The notes beneath the pieces are model-generated. The model worked only from the letters and a program-made list of their open reading frames with translations. It was not told where the DNA came from and ran no database searches. A DNA stretch of 64,000 nucleotides from a virus. The translations under genes and the position numbers were made by a program. Positions 50,737 to 59,390 of the stretch are shown piece by piece. The stretch spans positions 1 through 64,000 of the IMG/VR virus record IMGVR_UViG_3300031963_000107. One strand, 5' to 3'. How positions within the stretch are numbered: the first letter of the stretch is position 1; the number at the start of each line of letters is the position of its first letter.

Positions 50737-52725
50737 ATGAGTAAAAATACAGTCATCAGTGAAATAGCTAATGTATCAGGACTAGTAAAACAGGTTGGTA
50801 CAAGTGGTTTTTCAACTGCAATCCCAAATGTGGATTATCAACTACCAATTAGTTTAACCACATTCGGGGTGACTGGTCCCGCTACTTTCAGTAGTAATGT
50901 ATTAAACATTCCTATCTATGGCTCTAGTGGAACTACAGGTACTTCAGGTACTAGTGGAATAGGGACATCAGGCACTAGTGGTAATGGGACATCAGGCTCA
51001 TCTGGTTCTTCAGGGTCAAGTGGAAGCTCTGGCTCTTCGGGGTCAAGTGGTTCATCAGGCTCTTCAGGAACTAGTGGTATTAATGGTACTTCAGGGACAA
51101 CTGGCACCTCTGGAACTACTGGGACATCTGGTTCTAGTGGTTCTAGTGGAAGCTCTGGTTCTAGCGGTTCAAGTGGCTCAAGCGGAAGCTCTGGCTCTAG
51201 TGGCTCAAGCGGTTCATCGGGAACTACAGGTACTAGTGGCTCATCAGGGACAACAGGAACATCAGGTACTAGCGGTATCAATGGCGTTAGCGGAGATAGG
51301 TATTTAACCACTTCAGCTACATCTTTTACATTAGGTAACGCAGGAACAATATCAGTTGGTTTAGGATTAGCTTATAGCCCCGCTCAAACTGTTATCATTG
51401 TTTATAATGGAAGCAATTATCAAGAATCACCCGTAACATCATATTCTAGCGTAACAGGTAGTTTATCATTCGGCGCACCTATTTCAACAGTCGGTTCAGG
51501 TACTTATAATGCTTGGACAGTAAACCTTGCAGGTGCAAGTGGTGGAGATGGTAGCTCTGGTTCTAGTGGCACTTCTGGTGTTGCAGGTACAAGCGGTATT
51601 AATGGTACAAGCGGTATCAATGGCACAAGCGGATTGAGTGGTACAAGCGGATTGAGTGGTACAAGCGGTAATAATGGATTAAATGGCACAAGCGGATTAA
51701 CGGGAACATCAGGAATAAATGGTGTTAATGGCACATCAGGAATAAATGGTACTTCGGGTATCAATGGAATTAATGGCACTTCTGGAATTAACGGCATAAA
51801 CGGAACTTCAGGAAACAGCGGTTCAAGTGGTAGCAGCGGTTCAAGTGGCGTTAGTGGCTCATCTGGTTCTTCAGGAATTAATGGTGCAAATGGAACAAGT
51901 GGAATAAACGGAACAAGTGGAATAAACGGAACAGCAGGTATCAGTGGTACTTCAGGTGCAAATGGTACATCAGGAATTAATGGAATAAACGGAACTTCAG
52001 GTATAAATGGAATAAACGGGACTTCGGGTATAAATGGAGGTAATGGTACTTCAGGAACTTCAGGCGCACAAGGAGGTAATGGAACTTCGGGTATCAGTGG
52101 TAGTTCAGGAACTTCAGGGAATAGTGGCTCATCAGGAATAAATGGTACTTCTGGGAATAGCGGTTCATCAGGCACTTCTGGAAACAGTGGTTCAAGTGGT
52201 GTTAGTGGTTCTTCTGGTACTTCTGGCGTTAGTGGTTCATCGGGAGTTAGCGGTTCATCAGGAACTAGCGGAATTAATGGGGTCAATGGCACTTCAGGTA
52301 ATAGTGGTAGTTCAGGTACTTCAGGAGTTAATGGAACAGGATTTAATTCTATTTCACCAACCACCGCAAATGCAGTACTTACAGCCAATGGCACATCTAA
52401 TAGCGCAACAGCTAATACAGGAGTAACAATTAGCGGGTCTAATCTCACTGCTGGAGCATTTTTTGAGTCAAGTTCAGTATTAGGGAAAAATATAATAACT
52501 ACAAATCCAATAACTGCATTAAATATAGATGTAATAAAATATACCAGAAAAAATGATTTAAATAATGATATTAGATATGGCTATTCCGCAGAGCAAATAC
52601 ATTCTTTAATGCCTGAACTTACTGACAAGGATGTAACTGCGGTAAAATATTTAGATGTGCATACAATTTTAATTGCTAATTTGCAAAAGGAAATAAGAGA
52701 GTTAAAAGCAAAAATAAATAATTAA
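50737..52725 (+). CDS. Second collagen-like tail fibre with S74-type C-terminus
   Basis: A protein of 662 residues. The N-terminal 65 residues (TVISEIANVSGLVKQVGTSGF) probably bind the tail. GTSGSS-type Gly-X-Y repeats follow, then one copy of the 84-residue knob domain (186-269) homologous to the two in fibre 1, and a long second repeat block rich in GINGTSG. The C-terminal 60 residues (GYSAEQIHSLMPELT, then LIANLQKEIRELKAKI) resemble the end of an S74 chaperone with a trimeric coiled coil. Together with fibre 1 it would give the virion two receptor-binding fibres that share parts. Overlaps the GIY-YIG gene by one base. Confidence 0.82.
   Translation: MSKNTVISEIANVSGLVKQVGTSGFSTAIPNVDYQLPISLTTFGVTGPATFSSNVLNIPIYGSSGTTGTSGTSGIGTSGTSGNGTSGSSGSSGSSGSSGSSGSSGSSGSSGTSGINGTSGTTGTSGTTGTSGSSGSSGSSGSSGSSGSSGSSGSSGSSGSSGTTGTSGSSGTTGTSGTSGINGVSGDRYLTTSATSFTLGNAGTISVGLGLAYSPAQTVIIVYNGSNYQESPVTSYSSVTGSLSFGAPISTVGSGTYNAWTVNLAGASGGDGSSGSSGTSGVAGTSGINGTSGINGTSGLSGTSGLSGTSGNNGLNGTSGLTGTSGINGVNGTSGINGTSGINGINGTSGINGINGTSGNSGSSGSSGSSGVSGSSGSSGINGANGTSGINGTSGINGTAGISGTSGANGTSGINGINGTSGINGINGTSGINGGNGTSGTSGAQGGNGTSGISGSSGTSGNSGSSGINGTSGNSGSSGTSGNSGSSGVSGSSGTSGVSGSSGVSGSSGTSGINGVNGTSGNSGSSGTSGVNGTGFNSISPTTANAVLTANGTSNSATANTGVTISGSNLTAGAFFESSSVLGKNIITTNPITALNIDVIKYTRKNDLNNDIRYGYSAEQIHSLMPELTDKDVTAVKYLDVHTILIANLQKEIRELKAKINN
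50923..52338 (+). repeat. Gly-X-Y coding repeat blocks, fibre 2
   Basis: Two blocks of nine-base Gly-X-Y units, at about 50923-51290 and 51544-52338, flank the knob domain. The first is GSS-rich, the second GINGTSG-rich. They share stretches of near-identity with fibre 1 and are a likely substrate for recombination between the two genes. Confidence 0.85.
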
Positions 52726-53426
52726 TGCCCCATATTTATAGACATATTAGACTTGACAAAAACGAACCATTTTATGTTGGAATAGGTCTTGATGATATAC
52801 CTAAACGAGCATATGAAACAAAAAAAAGAAGAAGTCAATGGTGGAATAATATAGTTAATAAATATGGATATTCAGTTGATATTCTATTTGAAAATGTAAC
52901 CATAGACTTTGCTAAAGAAAAAGAAAAGGAATTTATATCGTTATACGGAAGGATAGATTTAGGAACAGGTACGCTATGTAATCAAACAAATGGTGGGGAT
53001 GGGATTAATGGTTGGAAGGCTAATGCTGAAAATAAAATCAATATGAGTAAGGCAGCTAAAATAAGGGGTACATCAATGCTTAATAATCCCGAAGTAATAG
53101 CAAAAAGAGCAAATTCTAATAGAGGTAAAAAAAGAACACCAGAACAATGTGAAAGATTAGCTGCTTGGCAAAGAGGAGTCTCTAAATCAAAAGAATTTAT
53201 AGATAACATGAGAAAAAGGATGCTAAGTCCCGAGTCTGTTGAAAAAAGCAGAAATCAGATTAATTGTAAAAAAGTTTTATGTTTAAATAATAATATCATA
53301 TATAGAAGTTGCGCTGAAGCTAGTAGGCAATTAGGCATTTCTCATTCTGGCGTATCTATGATTTGTACAGGTAGACTAGAAAGTATAAAAGGATATAAAT
53401 TTATTCATTATAAAGAATCTAAATAA
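52725..53426 (+). CDS. GIY-YIG homing endonuclease with NUMOD domains
   Basis: A protein of 233 residues. The N-terminus HIYRHIRLDKNEPFYVGIG is a variant GIY-YIG core, followed by a catalytic-type basic helix KRRSQWWNNIV. The middle has repeats of the NUMOD3 kind (MSKAAKIRGTSM, RGKKRTPEQCERLAAWQRG). The C-terminus (CAEASRQLGISHSGVSMIC) is a NUMOD1-type helix-turn-helix. This is the build of a free-standing homing endonuclease. It starts on the stop of fibre 2 and lies before the next tail gene, so it may have moved in with fibre sequences. Confidence 0.82.
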   Translation: MPHIYRHIRLDKNEPFYVGIGLDDIPKRAYETKKRRSQWWNNIVNKYGYSVDILFENVTIDFAKEKEKEFISLYGRIDLGTGTLCNQTNGGDGINGWKANAENKINMSKAAKIRGTSMLNNPEVIAKRANSNRGKKRTPEQCERLAAWQRGVSKSKEFIDNMRKRMLSPESVEKSRNQINCKKVLCLNNNIIYRSCAEASRQLGISHSGVSMICTGRLESIKGYKFIHYKESK

Positions 53427-53428
53427 AC

Positions 53429-55318
53429 ATGGCATATAGCGACTTACAACTTAACCAAACAGTAAGCTTTAATAACTTACAAAGTGGAGTAACGCAAGGT
53501 TACTTTGTCGCTAAAACAAGTATTCCTGTAAGCGCTAAACAAATAACAAAAACAGAGGCAAACACCTATGTTAATATAAATACTTCTCTTGCAAGTTATG
53601 CTGCCAAAGCATCCAATCAATTAGTAACTAGAGATAATTTGCAAGGATTAACTACTGTTTATCCATATACAATATATGCATTAGTTGGTTATGGGGGAGC
53701 CACTACTTGGACTGCATGGAAATCAATTGATGGCGGGAATAATTTTAATCAATTAACAGGGCTTTCTGCATCAGCTAGTTGGACAGAAATAGCAGGTAAT
53801 ATATCTGGAACACACATAGCTGTTGTAGATAATACTATAAACAATCAAGTTTATATTTCAAATAATTCTGGTTCTACATTTAGTGCAGTATCATTAAATA
53901 GTGCTAATTTTTATCCTTATGGAGTAGCAATGTCAAATGATGGGCAGTATATTGCTGTTTCAGGTTTTAGTATTGCTATAGATTCTACAAATACGGGATA
54001 TGCTAAAATAGCAGTTTCTACAAATTATGGTGCATCTTTTACTACTACATATGTGGATGGCACATTGCGCCCTTATGGTTTTAATTATGTCGCTGCCGGT
54101 CATTTATTAACTAATACAGGTAAAGTATCAATATCAGGAGATGGGCAATATGTAACTGCTGTTTTTGGGTATAGTGAATTTGTTGGATTTCCTTATAATT
54201 ACACTCGTCCTGTTAGTTTTAAAGTTGGTTCTAGTAATTCTGGAGCATCATGGTCAGCAAGCGGGACAAATTCATACGCATTTTATCAAGGAGTCGCTTT
54301 ATCAGGTACAGGACAATATCAATTTATAACATCATCTTGGCTTAATAAAAGTTTTGTATCAAGCAGTAATTTTGAAGTAGGTGTAAAGGGATACGTGTCT
54401 AGTAATTATGGTTCAACTTTATCAGAATCATTCTATGATTACCAAGACATACCTTTAAGTAATCAGCCATACCCTATTTTTGATTTCCCATACGCAGGCA
54501 TTTCAGAAAGTGGAAATTCTATGGTTGGCTCAACTCGCGCTCAAAACTATCTTACCCAAAGAAGGTACGCTTCAATAAATTATGGAGCTACATTTGCTAA
54601 AAGAAATGCTGTTTTGCCATTGGGCTTAGCTGTTAGTTTAACTACCGTTTCGGGAATTACAAATAGCTATGTAACAATTTTTGATTTTGATTCTCAATTT
54701 TCTTATAGTACAGATGGCGGAGTTGATGTTTGGTATCAAGTATCTACAGGTTATGCATATTTTAGACATATTTATAGAAAAGCATTAAACACACCTGCTT
54801 TACCTTACTCTTATACCTTATACTACAACACTAGCGTATCATTGCCAGCAATCAATGGATTTAGTACAGCAGTAGATGCTTGTGATTTAGCAACTAATTC
54901 ATTTGTAGTGTATTCCAATTCTAGTACCGTAGGTATTGGGATGAAACTTTATTATGATATTTATGGGATAACTCCAATAGTAGCTAATCCAAGTACAAGT
55001 TCAAATACGTATTATAGAATAAATGGAAATTCTGTACAATTTGGTAGTGATGGTTATACTATTAATTCAGTTGCAGCGTGTGCTTCTTTTATTACATACT
55101 ATGCAGATGAGTATGTGTGCGATGGAATTGATTGTACTTATGTACAAAGTAATGTATTAGTTGCTTTGCCAGATAGCTTTACTCCAGATTATACAAAATA
55201 CTATTTATTACAAGCAGGTGGACCGAGAATATTTTTCCTAGATACAACTACAACAGGAACAGGATTGATATTATCTACAACTAATTACGATTCTTGTTTA
55301 GAAATTTGCGGCGTTTAA
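53429..55318 (+). CDS. Tail protein with Asp-box-like repeats
   Basis: A protein of 629 residues, beta-rich. It contains recurring segments similar to Asp boxes of sialidase/BNR propellers: SIDGGNNF, NNSGSTF, STNYGASF, SSNYGSTL and SINYGATF, separated by strands such as MSNDGQYIAVSG. This suggests a beta-propeller in residues about 90-440, probably binding host glycans. The C-terminal 150 residues are a separate small domain with several cysteines. No catalytic sialidase residues were identified. It converges with and overlaps by 21 bases the minus-strand glycosyltransferase gene. Confidence 0.65.
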   Translation: MAYSDLQLNQTVSFNNLQSGVTQGYFVAKTSIPVSAKQITKTEANTYVNINTSLASYAAKASNQLVTRDNLQGLTTVYPYTIYALVGYGGATTWTAWKSIDGGNNFNQLTGLSASASWTEIAGNISGTHIAVVDNTINNQVYISNNSGSTFSAVSLNSANFYPYGVAMSNDGQYIAVSGFSIAIDSTNTGYAKIAVSTNYGASFTTTYVDGTLRPYGFNYVAAGHLLTNTGKVSISGDGQYVTAVFGYSEFVGFPYNYTRPVSFKVGSSNSGASWSASGTNSYAFYQGVALSGTGQYQFITSSWLNKSFVSSSNFEVGVKGYVSSNYGSTLSESFYDYQDIPLSNQPYPIFDFPYAGISESGNSMVGSTRAQNYLTQRRYASINYGATFAKRNAVLPLGLAVSLTTVSGITNSYVTIFDFDSQFSYSTDGGVDVWYQVSTGYAYFRHIYRKALNTPALPYSYTLYYNTSVSLPAINGFSTAVDACDLATNSFVVYSNSSTVGIGMKLYYDIYGITPIVANPSTSSNTYYRINGNSVQFGSDGYTINSVAACASFITYYADEYVCDGIDCTYVQSNVLVALPDSFTPDYTKYYLLQAGGPRIFFLDTTTTGTGLILSTTNYDSCLEICGV

Positions 55319-58117
55319 TTTATCTATAACCATTTGACCGGTAATTGATTTAGTACACTCAAATTGTCTATCAGTATCTTTGTAATCTTCACACCAATTC
55401 CAATCAGCAGGGTTTAGTCGGTATCTATTGAAGCATCCACTACATTTCCCTTCAGGTGCAGATATTCTAATGCAATCTTCAACTTCAGCAAAAGGCTCTG
55501 AAAATCCACTAATAATTGCAGTAGGAACACCTAATGACCAAGATAACCAAGACAGACCGCTCCCTATGCCTATAAATAGCTCCGATTTCAGCATTTCTTC
55601 CATAACTGACTCAATGCTACCATTGGGATGTAAAACCACGCCATTTGGCGCTATATTGCCCATGTAATCTATTCCTTCTTTAGATAATAGTTTAACCACA
55701 TATCCTTTTGATATTAGATAATCCACCACCTCTTGCCATCCTGTAGGGTTATTCCAATACTTTGCTTGAGCAGTTGAATGAATAGCTATAACCACTTGCT
55801 TCACTTTCTCCACCTCTTTTACCTTCATTTTGGCTCTTATTTCCTTGTACTCCAAGCCTAATATATTGGTAGCAGACTTCTGCATTGGTATTGTGTGTGG
55901 CACTTCGGGTTCCCTATCTTCATTATAAAACCATCCAACCCTATATAAACCATAGATATTTTGAACGACAGCTCCCGGCTTTACAAATTCTAATTCTGGA
56001 TAGTCAAAAATATCATTCCAGAATGTAGATACAATTACATGGCATTTATGTTTGTTTTTAAACTCTTGAGCATACGGAATCCATGCCAAAGTATCTCCTA
56101 ATGATTTACTTTCAAGCGTTATCAAGACTCTTTTACCTTCGTAGTTTAATGTGTTTTCGTGGATTAATTTACCTTCATCCCATATTTTAAGTTTCCAATT
56201 AGTAAACCATTGTCTGTTTAATTTAACCCAATTATTGACATCAATGTGGTTATTATAAACGCATCTGCCATTATCATCGTAGTATTCAATGTAGAATCTT
56301 TTATCTACTACTACCTTATTTTTTTGTTCGTCATTGGTATAATCTATTCCTTCAACATCTACCTTATTATTTTTCTTTAAATCTACCATTAAAAGCTCCT
56401 TAATATTATAATCACTTTGTTTTAGGAAATTATAAAATTTAACTTCCAATATATTAAATGAGGTGCCATTGGTATAATAGTCTTTTTTATCTTTAAATTT
56501 AGTTACAAAAGAATGTATAGCATCTATCCTAGCTGAAAAGAAAGCAGAGCAATACGAATCTTCCTCGTAGCTATTAGCCCCATATTTATAAACCACAAAA
56601 TCTTCCGTATCCAGTGCTTTTAAATTATCATTAATGGTAGCCTTTGAAAGTTCGTAATCATAGTTTACAATGTTTACTTTTTTATACCCTAATTTCTTCG
56701 CATATTCAACACCATTACGCATTAGAGTATATACACAATAGCCATGTTCTTTTTCAAATAATTCATATACCTTTTCTCCCTTTTCATTTGTATGGAAATG
56801 ATAAAAAGCTACGCCATACTTATCAAATTCATCCTTATAAAGCAATGGATTTTCTTTTGTGTAAATAACATAATCACATAACGATTGAGCATCTTCTTCT
56901 ACAGGATAGTTTACAGATAGGATAATATCAGTGTTCAATCTATTAAGGCAATTCTTTAATAGCTGTTTTCTAAAGTCATTATTAGGATGTGCAAGTACTA
57001 TGGACACTGCATCTTCATCCCTTTTATCTAGTAGGTTAACACCTTTAATCTCTAAAAAAGGTTGGTCAACAAAATGTTGAATTATAATAGGCTTTTGCTC
57101 TTTTAGTGGCAGTTCTAATAGCTTTTTATAGGCTTCTTCATGTCTTAATCCAAAGGTCAATGAGGTATTGTCAGTAGGTACTTTGTAATTACATTCTAAA
57201 GTATTTAAATCAGTATCAATAGGATTAATATAATCATCATACATACCCGCATATTGAGGAAGATTACGAGCAACAATAGGAAGCCCATGAGCAATAGCTT
57301 CACGCAATACTAGTGGATTAAGCTCCCAAGTAGAATTAAACATAAAGATATCAGCCGCAGACATGAAGGAGGATATGTCAGTTCTTTCTCCCCATACCTT
57401 AACATTATTAGGTAAATCATTCATCAATGGTCGCCAATAATCCTCAAAATTACCCGCTTGATTACCAATAAAATGAAACATCATATCAGGATACTTACGA
57501 GCAATTTCAATTCCTTCTTTTTGATTCTTGCCCGGAGTCCACAATCCTACATTTATAACATGCTTTTTAAGCATAGATAATCCTAGTTCATTCATTGCTT
57601 TTATGTAATCACCTTGAATAAATATTTTTTCATCAATTGGATAAGGTATAGTTACAAATTTAGCATCTAATCCTGCAAATATATTCTCATGCCAAGGGGT
57701 GCAAAAAGCATACATATCGGGATGAAAACGCTTTTCTTCATGCGGTCTAAAGTTAGAATTATGGCAAGTTTCAACGATATACCATTTTCTATCATTTCGG
57801 TATAAATCAGTGAAAAGCCTATCATTATTCATTGACTCTGGCATCTCATCTAGGTGAACAATATCTATTTCTTCAGTCCTTACAATTTCCATCACCCTCA
57901 TCTTATTCTCACCAAGACTAAAGAAATTATCCCCCACTAGCTTCATTATTTGGTTTCTTTGTACGGGGAAAATCTTCCCATAATCATCATATTCAGCAAC
58001 AAATATCTCAAAGGAGTCAGTATAATCTAATAAGGTTTGGATGCGTTTTAGCACGAATTGAGGCATCCCCCCTGTGCTACAATGTTGCATCAAGTAGAGC
58101 AGTTTAATCTTTTTCAT
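55298..58117 (-). CDS. Multi-domain glycosyltransferase: GT4-like plus TibC-like O-heptosyltransferase
   Basis: A protein of 939 residues. Residues 1-340 are a GT4/GT-B transferase (LLYLMQHCSTGGMPQFV start; donor motif ELNPLVLREAIAHGLPIV with the E-x7-E pattern). Residues about 360-600 form a middle region resembling a GT-A-like polysaccharide enzyme (MRNGVEYAKKLGYKKVNIVNYDYE). Residues about 640-939 match the TibC/BAHT autotransporter heptosyltransferase class: FIGIGSGLSWLSWSLGVP, ISGFSEP, and four cysteines C892, C895, C909 and C921 ending in FECTKSI, where TibC binds iron. Such enzymes O-glycosylate serines of repetitive adhesins. It is the only minus-strand gene facing the fibre genes. 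Confidence 0.75.
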   Translation of the reverse strand: MKKIKLLYLMQHCSTGGMPQFVLKRIQTLLDYTDSFEIFVAEYDDYGKIFPVQRNQIMKLVGDNFFSLGENKMRVMEIVRTEEIDIVHLDEMPESMNNDRLFTDLYRNDRKWYIVETCHNSNFRPHEEKRFHPDMYAFCTPWHENIFAGLDAKFVTIPYPIDEKIFIQGDYIKAMNELGLSMLKKHVINVGLWTPGKNQKEGIEIARKYPDMMFHFIGNQAGNFEDYWRPLMNDLPNNVKVWGERTDISSFMSAADIFMFNSTWELNPLVLREAIAHGLPIVARNLPQYAGMYDDYINPIDTDLNTLECNYKVPTDNTSLTFGLRHEEAYKKLLELPLKEQKPIIIQHFVDQPFLEIKGVNLLDKRDEDAVSIVLAHPNNDFRKQLLKNCLNRLNTDIILSVNYPVEEDAQSLCDYVIYTKENPLLYKDEFDKYGVAFYHFHTNEKGEKVYELFEKEHGYCVYTLMRNGVEYAKKLGYKKVNIVNYDYELSKATINDNLKALDTEDFVVYKYGANSYEEDSYCSAFFSARIDAIHSFVTKFKDKKDYYTNGTSFNILEVKFYNFLKQSDYNIKELLMVDLKKNNKVDVEGIDYTNDEQKNKVVVDKRFYIEYYDDNGRCVYNNHIDVNNWVKLNRQWFTNWKLKIWDEGKLIHENTLNYEGKRVLITLESKSLGDTLAWIPYAQEFKNKHKCHVIVSTFWNDIFDYPELEFVKPGAVVQNIYGLYRVGWFYNEDREPEVPHTIPMQKSATNILGLEYKEIRAKMKVKEVEKVKQVVIAIHSTAQAKYWNNPTGWQEVVDYLISKGYVVKLLSKEGIDYMGNIAPNGVVLHPNGSIESVMEEMLKSELFIGIGSGLSWLSWSLGVPTAIISGFSEPFAEVEDCIRISAPEGKCSGCFNRYRLNPADWNWCEDYKDTDRQFECTKSITGQMVIDKLNAANF

Positions 58118-58307
58118 TGTTATAGGTTTGGTTGTAGTATTTTTTTGGTTTATCGTTTATTAATGTAATCCAACAGAAAAAGAAAAAAATTGTTATTGCC
58201 CATTTATACATCTCAATAGGTTCATTATATCTAAAGTGGCTTGTTGCATATGCCCCCATCATAAAAATTTGCAAATAGGACATTGCTCTATAAAATATTT
58301 GTGTCAT
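58104..58307 (-). CDS. Small two-span membrane protein
   Basis: A protein of 67 residues with one clear hydrophobic span (YKWAITIFFFFCWITLI) and a weaker one near the N-terminus (MSYLQIFMMGAYATS). It ends in a charged tail. It overlaps the glycosyltransferase start by 14 bases and is the first gene of that minus-strand pair. It may anchor the enzyme to the membrane, which is speculative. Confidence 0.5.
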   Translation of the reverse strand: MTQIFYRAMSYLQIFMMGAYATSHFRYNEPIEMYKWAITIFFFFCWITLINDKPKKYYNQTYNNEKD

Positions 58308-58321
58308 AATATTGGTTTTGC

Positions 58322-58365
58322 CAAAGATATTAATTTAATTTAATTAAATAAATTATTTATCTTTG
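58322..58365. promoter_or_regulatory. Divergent -7 elements between glycosyltransferase pair and zinc-ribbon gene
   Basis: TATCTTTG occurs on the minus strand at 58322-58329 and on the plus strand at 58358-58365, separated by AT-rich repeats of TTAATTTAATT. Matching -33 boxes are weak on both sides. The plus-strand ATG is only 4 bases past its -7 element, so that transcript would be leaderless or nearly so. Confidence 0.5.
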
Positions 58366-58369
58366 TTTC

Positions 58370-58594
58370 ATGAATAAAGTAAAAGAAATATTGCTATCCT
58401 ATATGACTGCAATGAACCCAACAGATGAGCAGAAAGAGGTGGCTGAAAAAAGACTTGAGATATGTGCTGATTGTGAGTTTTGGGTAAAGGGAGCAGTAAG
58501 AGATTATTGTTCGGTATGTGGTTGTACGACATCCAAGAAAGTATTTTCACCTGTTGGTTCGGGAGCTTGCCCAAAGGGTAAATGGACTGAATGA
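58370..58594 (+). CDS. Small zinc-ribbon protein
   Basis: A protein of 74 residues with six cysteines: C32 and C35 (ICADCEFW), C47, C50 and C52 (DYCSVCGC), and C67 (ACPKGKW). The arrangement of two CxxC pairs plus a final GxCPxGKW is a recurrent small phage zinc-binding family. Function unknown; likely protein or nucleic-acid binding. Confidence 0.65.
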   Translation: MNKVKEILLSYMTAMNPTDEQKEVAEKRLEICADCEFWVKGAVRDYCSVCGCTTSKKVFSPVGSGACPKGKWTE

Positions 58595-58638
58595 GTAAAA
58601 AAGGTGGACAATATAGTTAAATATAATTAAATAATAAT

Positions 58639-58646
58639 TATATTTG
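58639..58646 (+). promoter_or_regulatory. Promoter -7 element before lysis region
   Basis: TATATTTG lies 13 bases before the ATG at 58660. The -33 position is not a clear TTTG. It could start a late transcript covering the membrane proteins, endolysin and downstream genes. Confidence 0.4.
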
Positions 58647-58659
58647 GTAAAAAATTGAC

Positions 58660-58845
58660 ATGACACAACATAATTTAGCGGACGCATCGGCATCTATAAG
58701 CATACTATCGGCAGTCGTTACTATTAGTTCCATTCAGCCATTTGTAAGCTTAACTGCTGGGTTAGTTGCTATTGTATCGGGTTTATTTGCAATGAGGTAC
58801 TATTATTGGAAAACCAAACACCTTAAAAAAGATGGCAAGCGCTAA
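58660..58845 (+). CDS. Small membrane protein, holin-like candidate
   Basis: A protein of 61 residues with two hydrophobic stretches (SISILSAVVTISSIQPF and LTAGLVAIVSGLFAM) and a basic C-terminal tail (RYYYWKTKHLKKDGK). Size, topology and position at the head of the lysis cassette fit a small holin. The stop overlaps the next ATG region by 14 bases. No direct family match. Confidence 0.5.
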   Translation: MTQHNLADASASISILSAVVTISSIQPFVSLTAGLVAIVSGLFAMRYYYWKTKHLKKDGKR

Positions 58846-59389
58846 AAACATTTTAATAGTTTTATTAATATTGGTTTTAGGTTTTTTTGTATTAGGTGAT
58901 TCCACTTACATAAAAAACGACCACATAATAACGAGGGTAGATACCTTAATAAAGGACACTACAATATACAAATATAAGAAAGGGAAAGACATCCCTTTTG
59001 TCGTTTTAGACACATTATTTTTGATAGACTCTCTCAAGATTCACGATACAGCATACATAGTTAAATATTACAATGAAGTAAAAGCATATACGGATACTTT
59101 ACGGATAGATACGGATAATTACGTACATATTAAAGATACAATATCACAAAACAAAATTTTAGGCAGAGGTTATGACGCACATTTCGTTCAGAAAACCATT
59201 ACAATTACGCACGACATTTACCACAAGCCTAAAAACGAATTGTATCTAGGACTTATAGGTGACTTAAGAAGATTTGACAATAGAATCGGAGTGGGAGTGG
59301 GTATTAATTACAAAAAACAAAATGAGTCCTATATAATAAATTACACAACTAATCAAATAAGTGTAGGACTTTATAAAAAACTATTTTAA
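58832..59389 (+). CDS. N-terminally anchored protein, spanin candidate (DUF6808-like)
   Basis: A protein of 185 residues. It has one N-terminal membrane segment (ILIVLLILVLGFFVLG), then an extended Asp/Thr/Lys-rich periplasmic stretch with repeated DTL/DT-I pairs, and a C-terminal beta-rich part (ELYLGLIGD, GVGVGINYK, ISVGLYKKL). The layout resembles DUF6808-type proteins of Bacteroidota phages. An inner-membrane anchor, a periplasmic bridge and an outer-membrane-like hairpin would suit a spanin. It sits between two holin-like genes and the endolysin. Confidence 0.5.
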   Translation: MASAKNILIVLLILVLGFFVLGDSTYIKNDHIITRVDTLIKDTTIYKYKKGKDIPFVVLDTLFLIDSLKIHDTAYIVKYYNEVKAYTDTLRIDTDNYVHIKDTISQNKILGRGYDAHFVQKTITITHDIYHKPKNELYLGLIGDLRRFDNRIGVGVGINYKKQNESYIINYTTNQISVGLYKKLF

Positions 59390-59390
59390 T

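Noticed and set aside
46036-52338. Possible CRISPR-like arrays
   Set aside because: The repeats are in-frame protein repeats with no unique spacers of constant length. The LRR array at 24358-25993 is likewise coding.
51504-52448. Long antisense ORF of 314 codons with a PEVPLIP repeat pattern
   Set aside because: It is the reverse reading of the Gly-X-Y repeats of fibre 2. The repeated nine-base unit keeps the antisense frame open. Similar shadows occur at 45933-46427 and 50916-51311.
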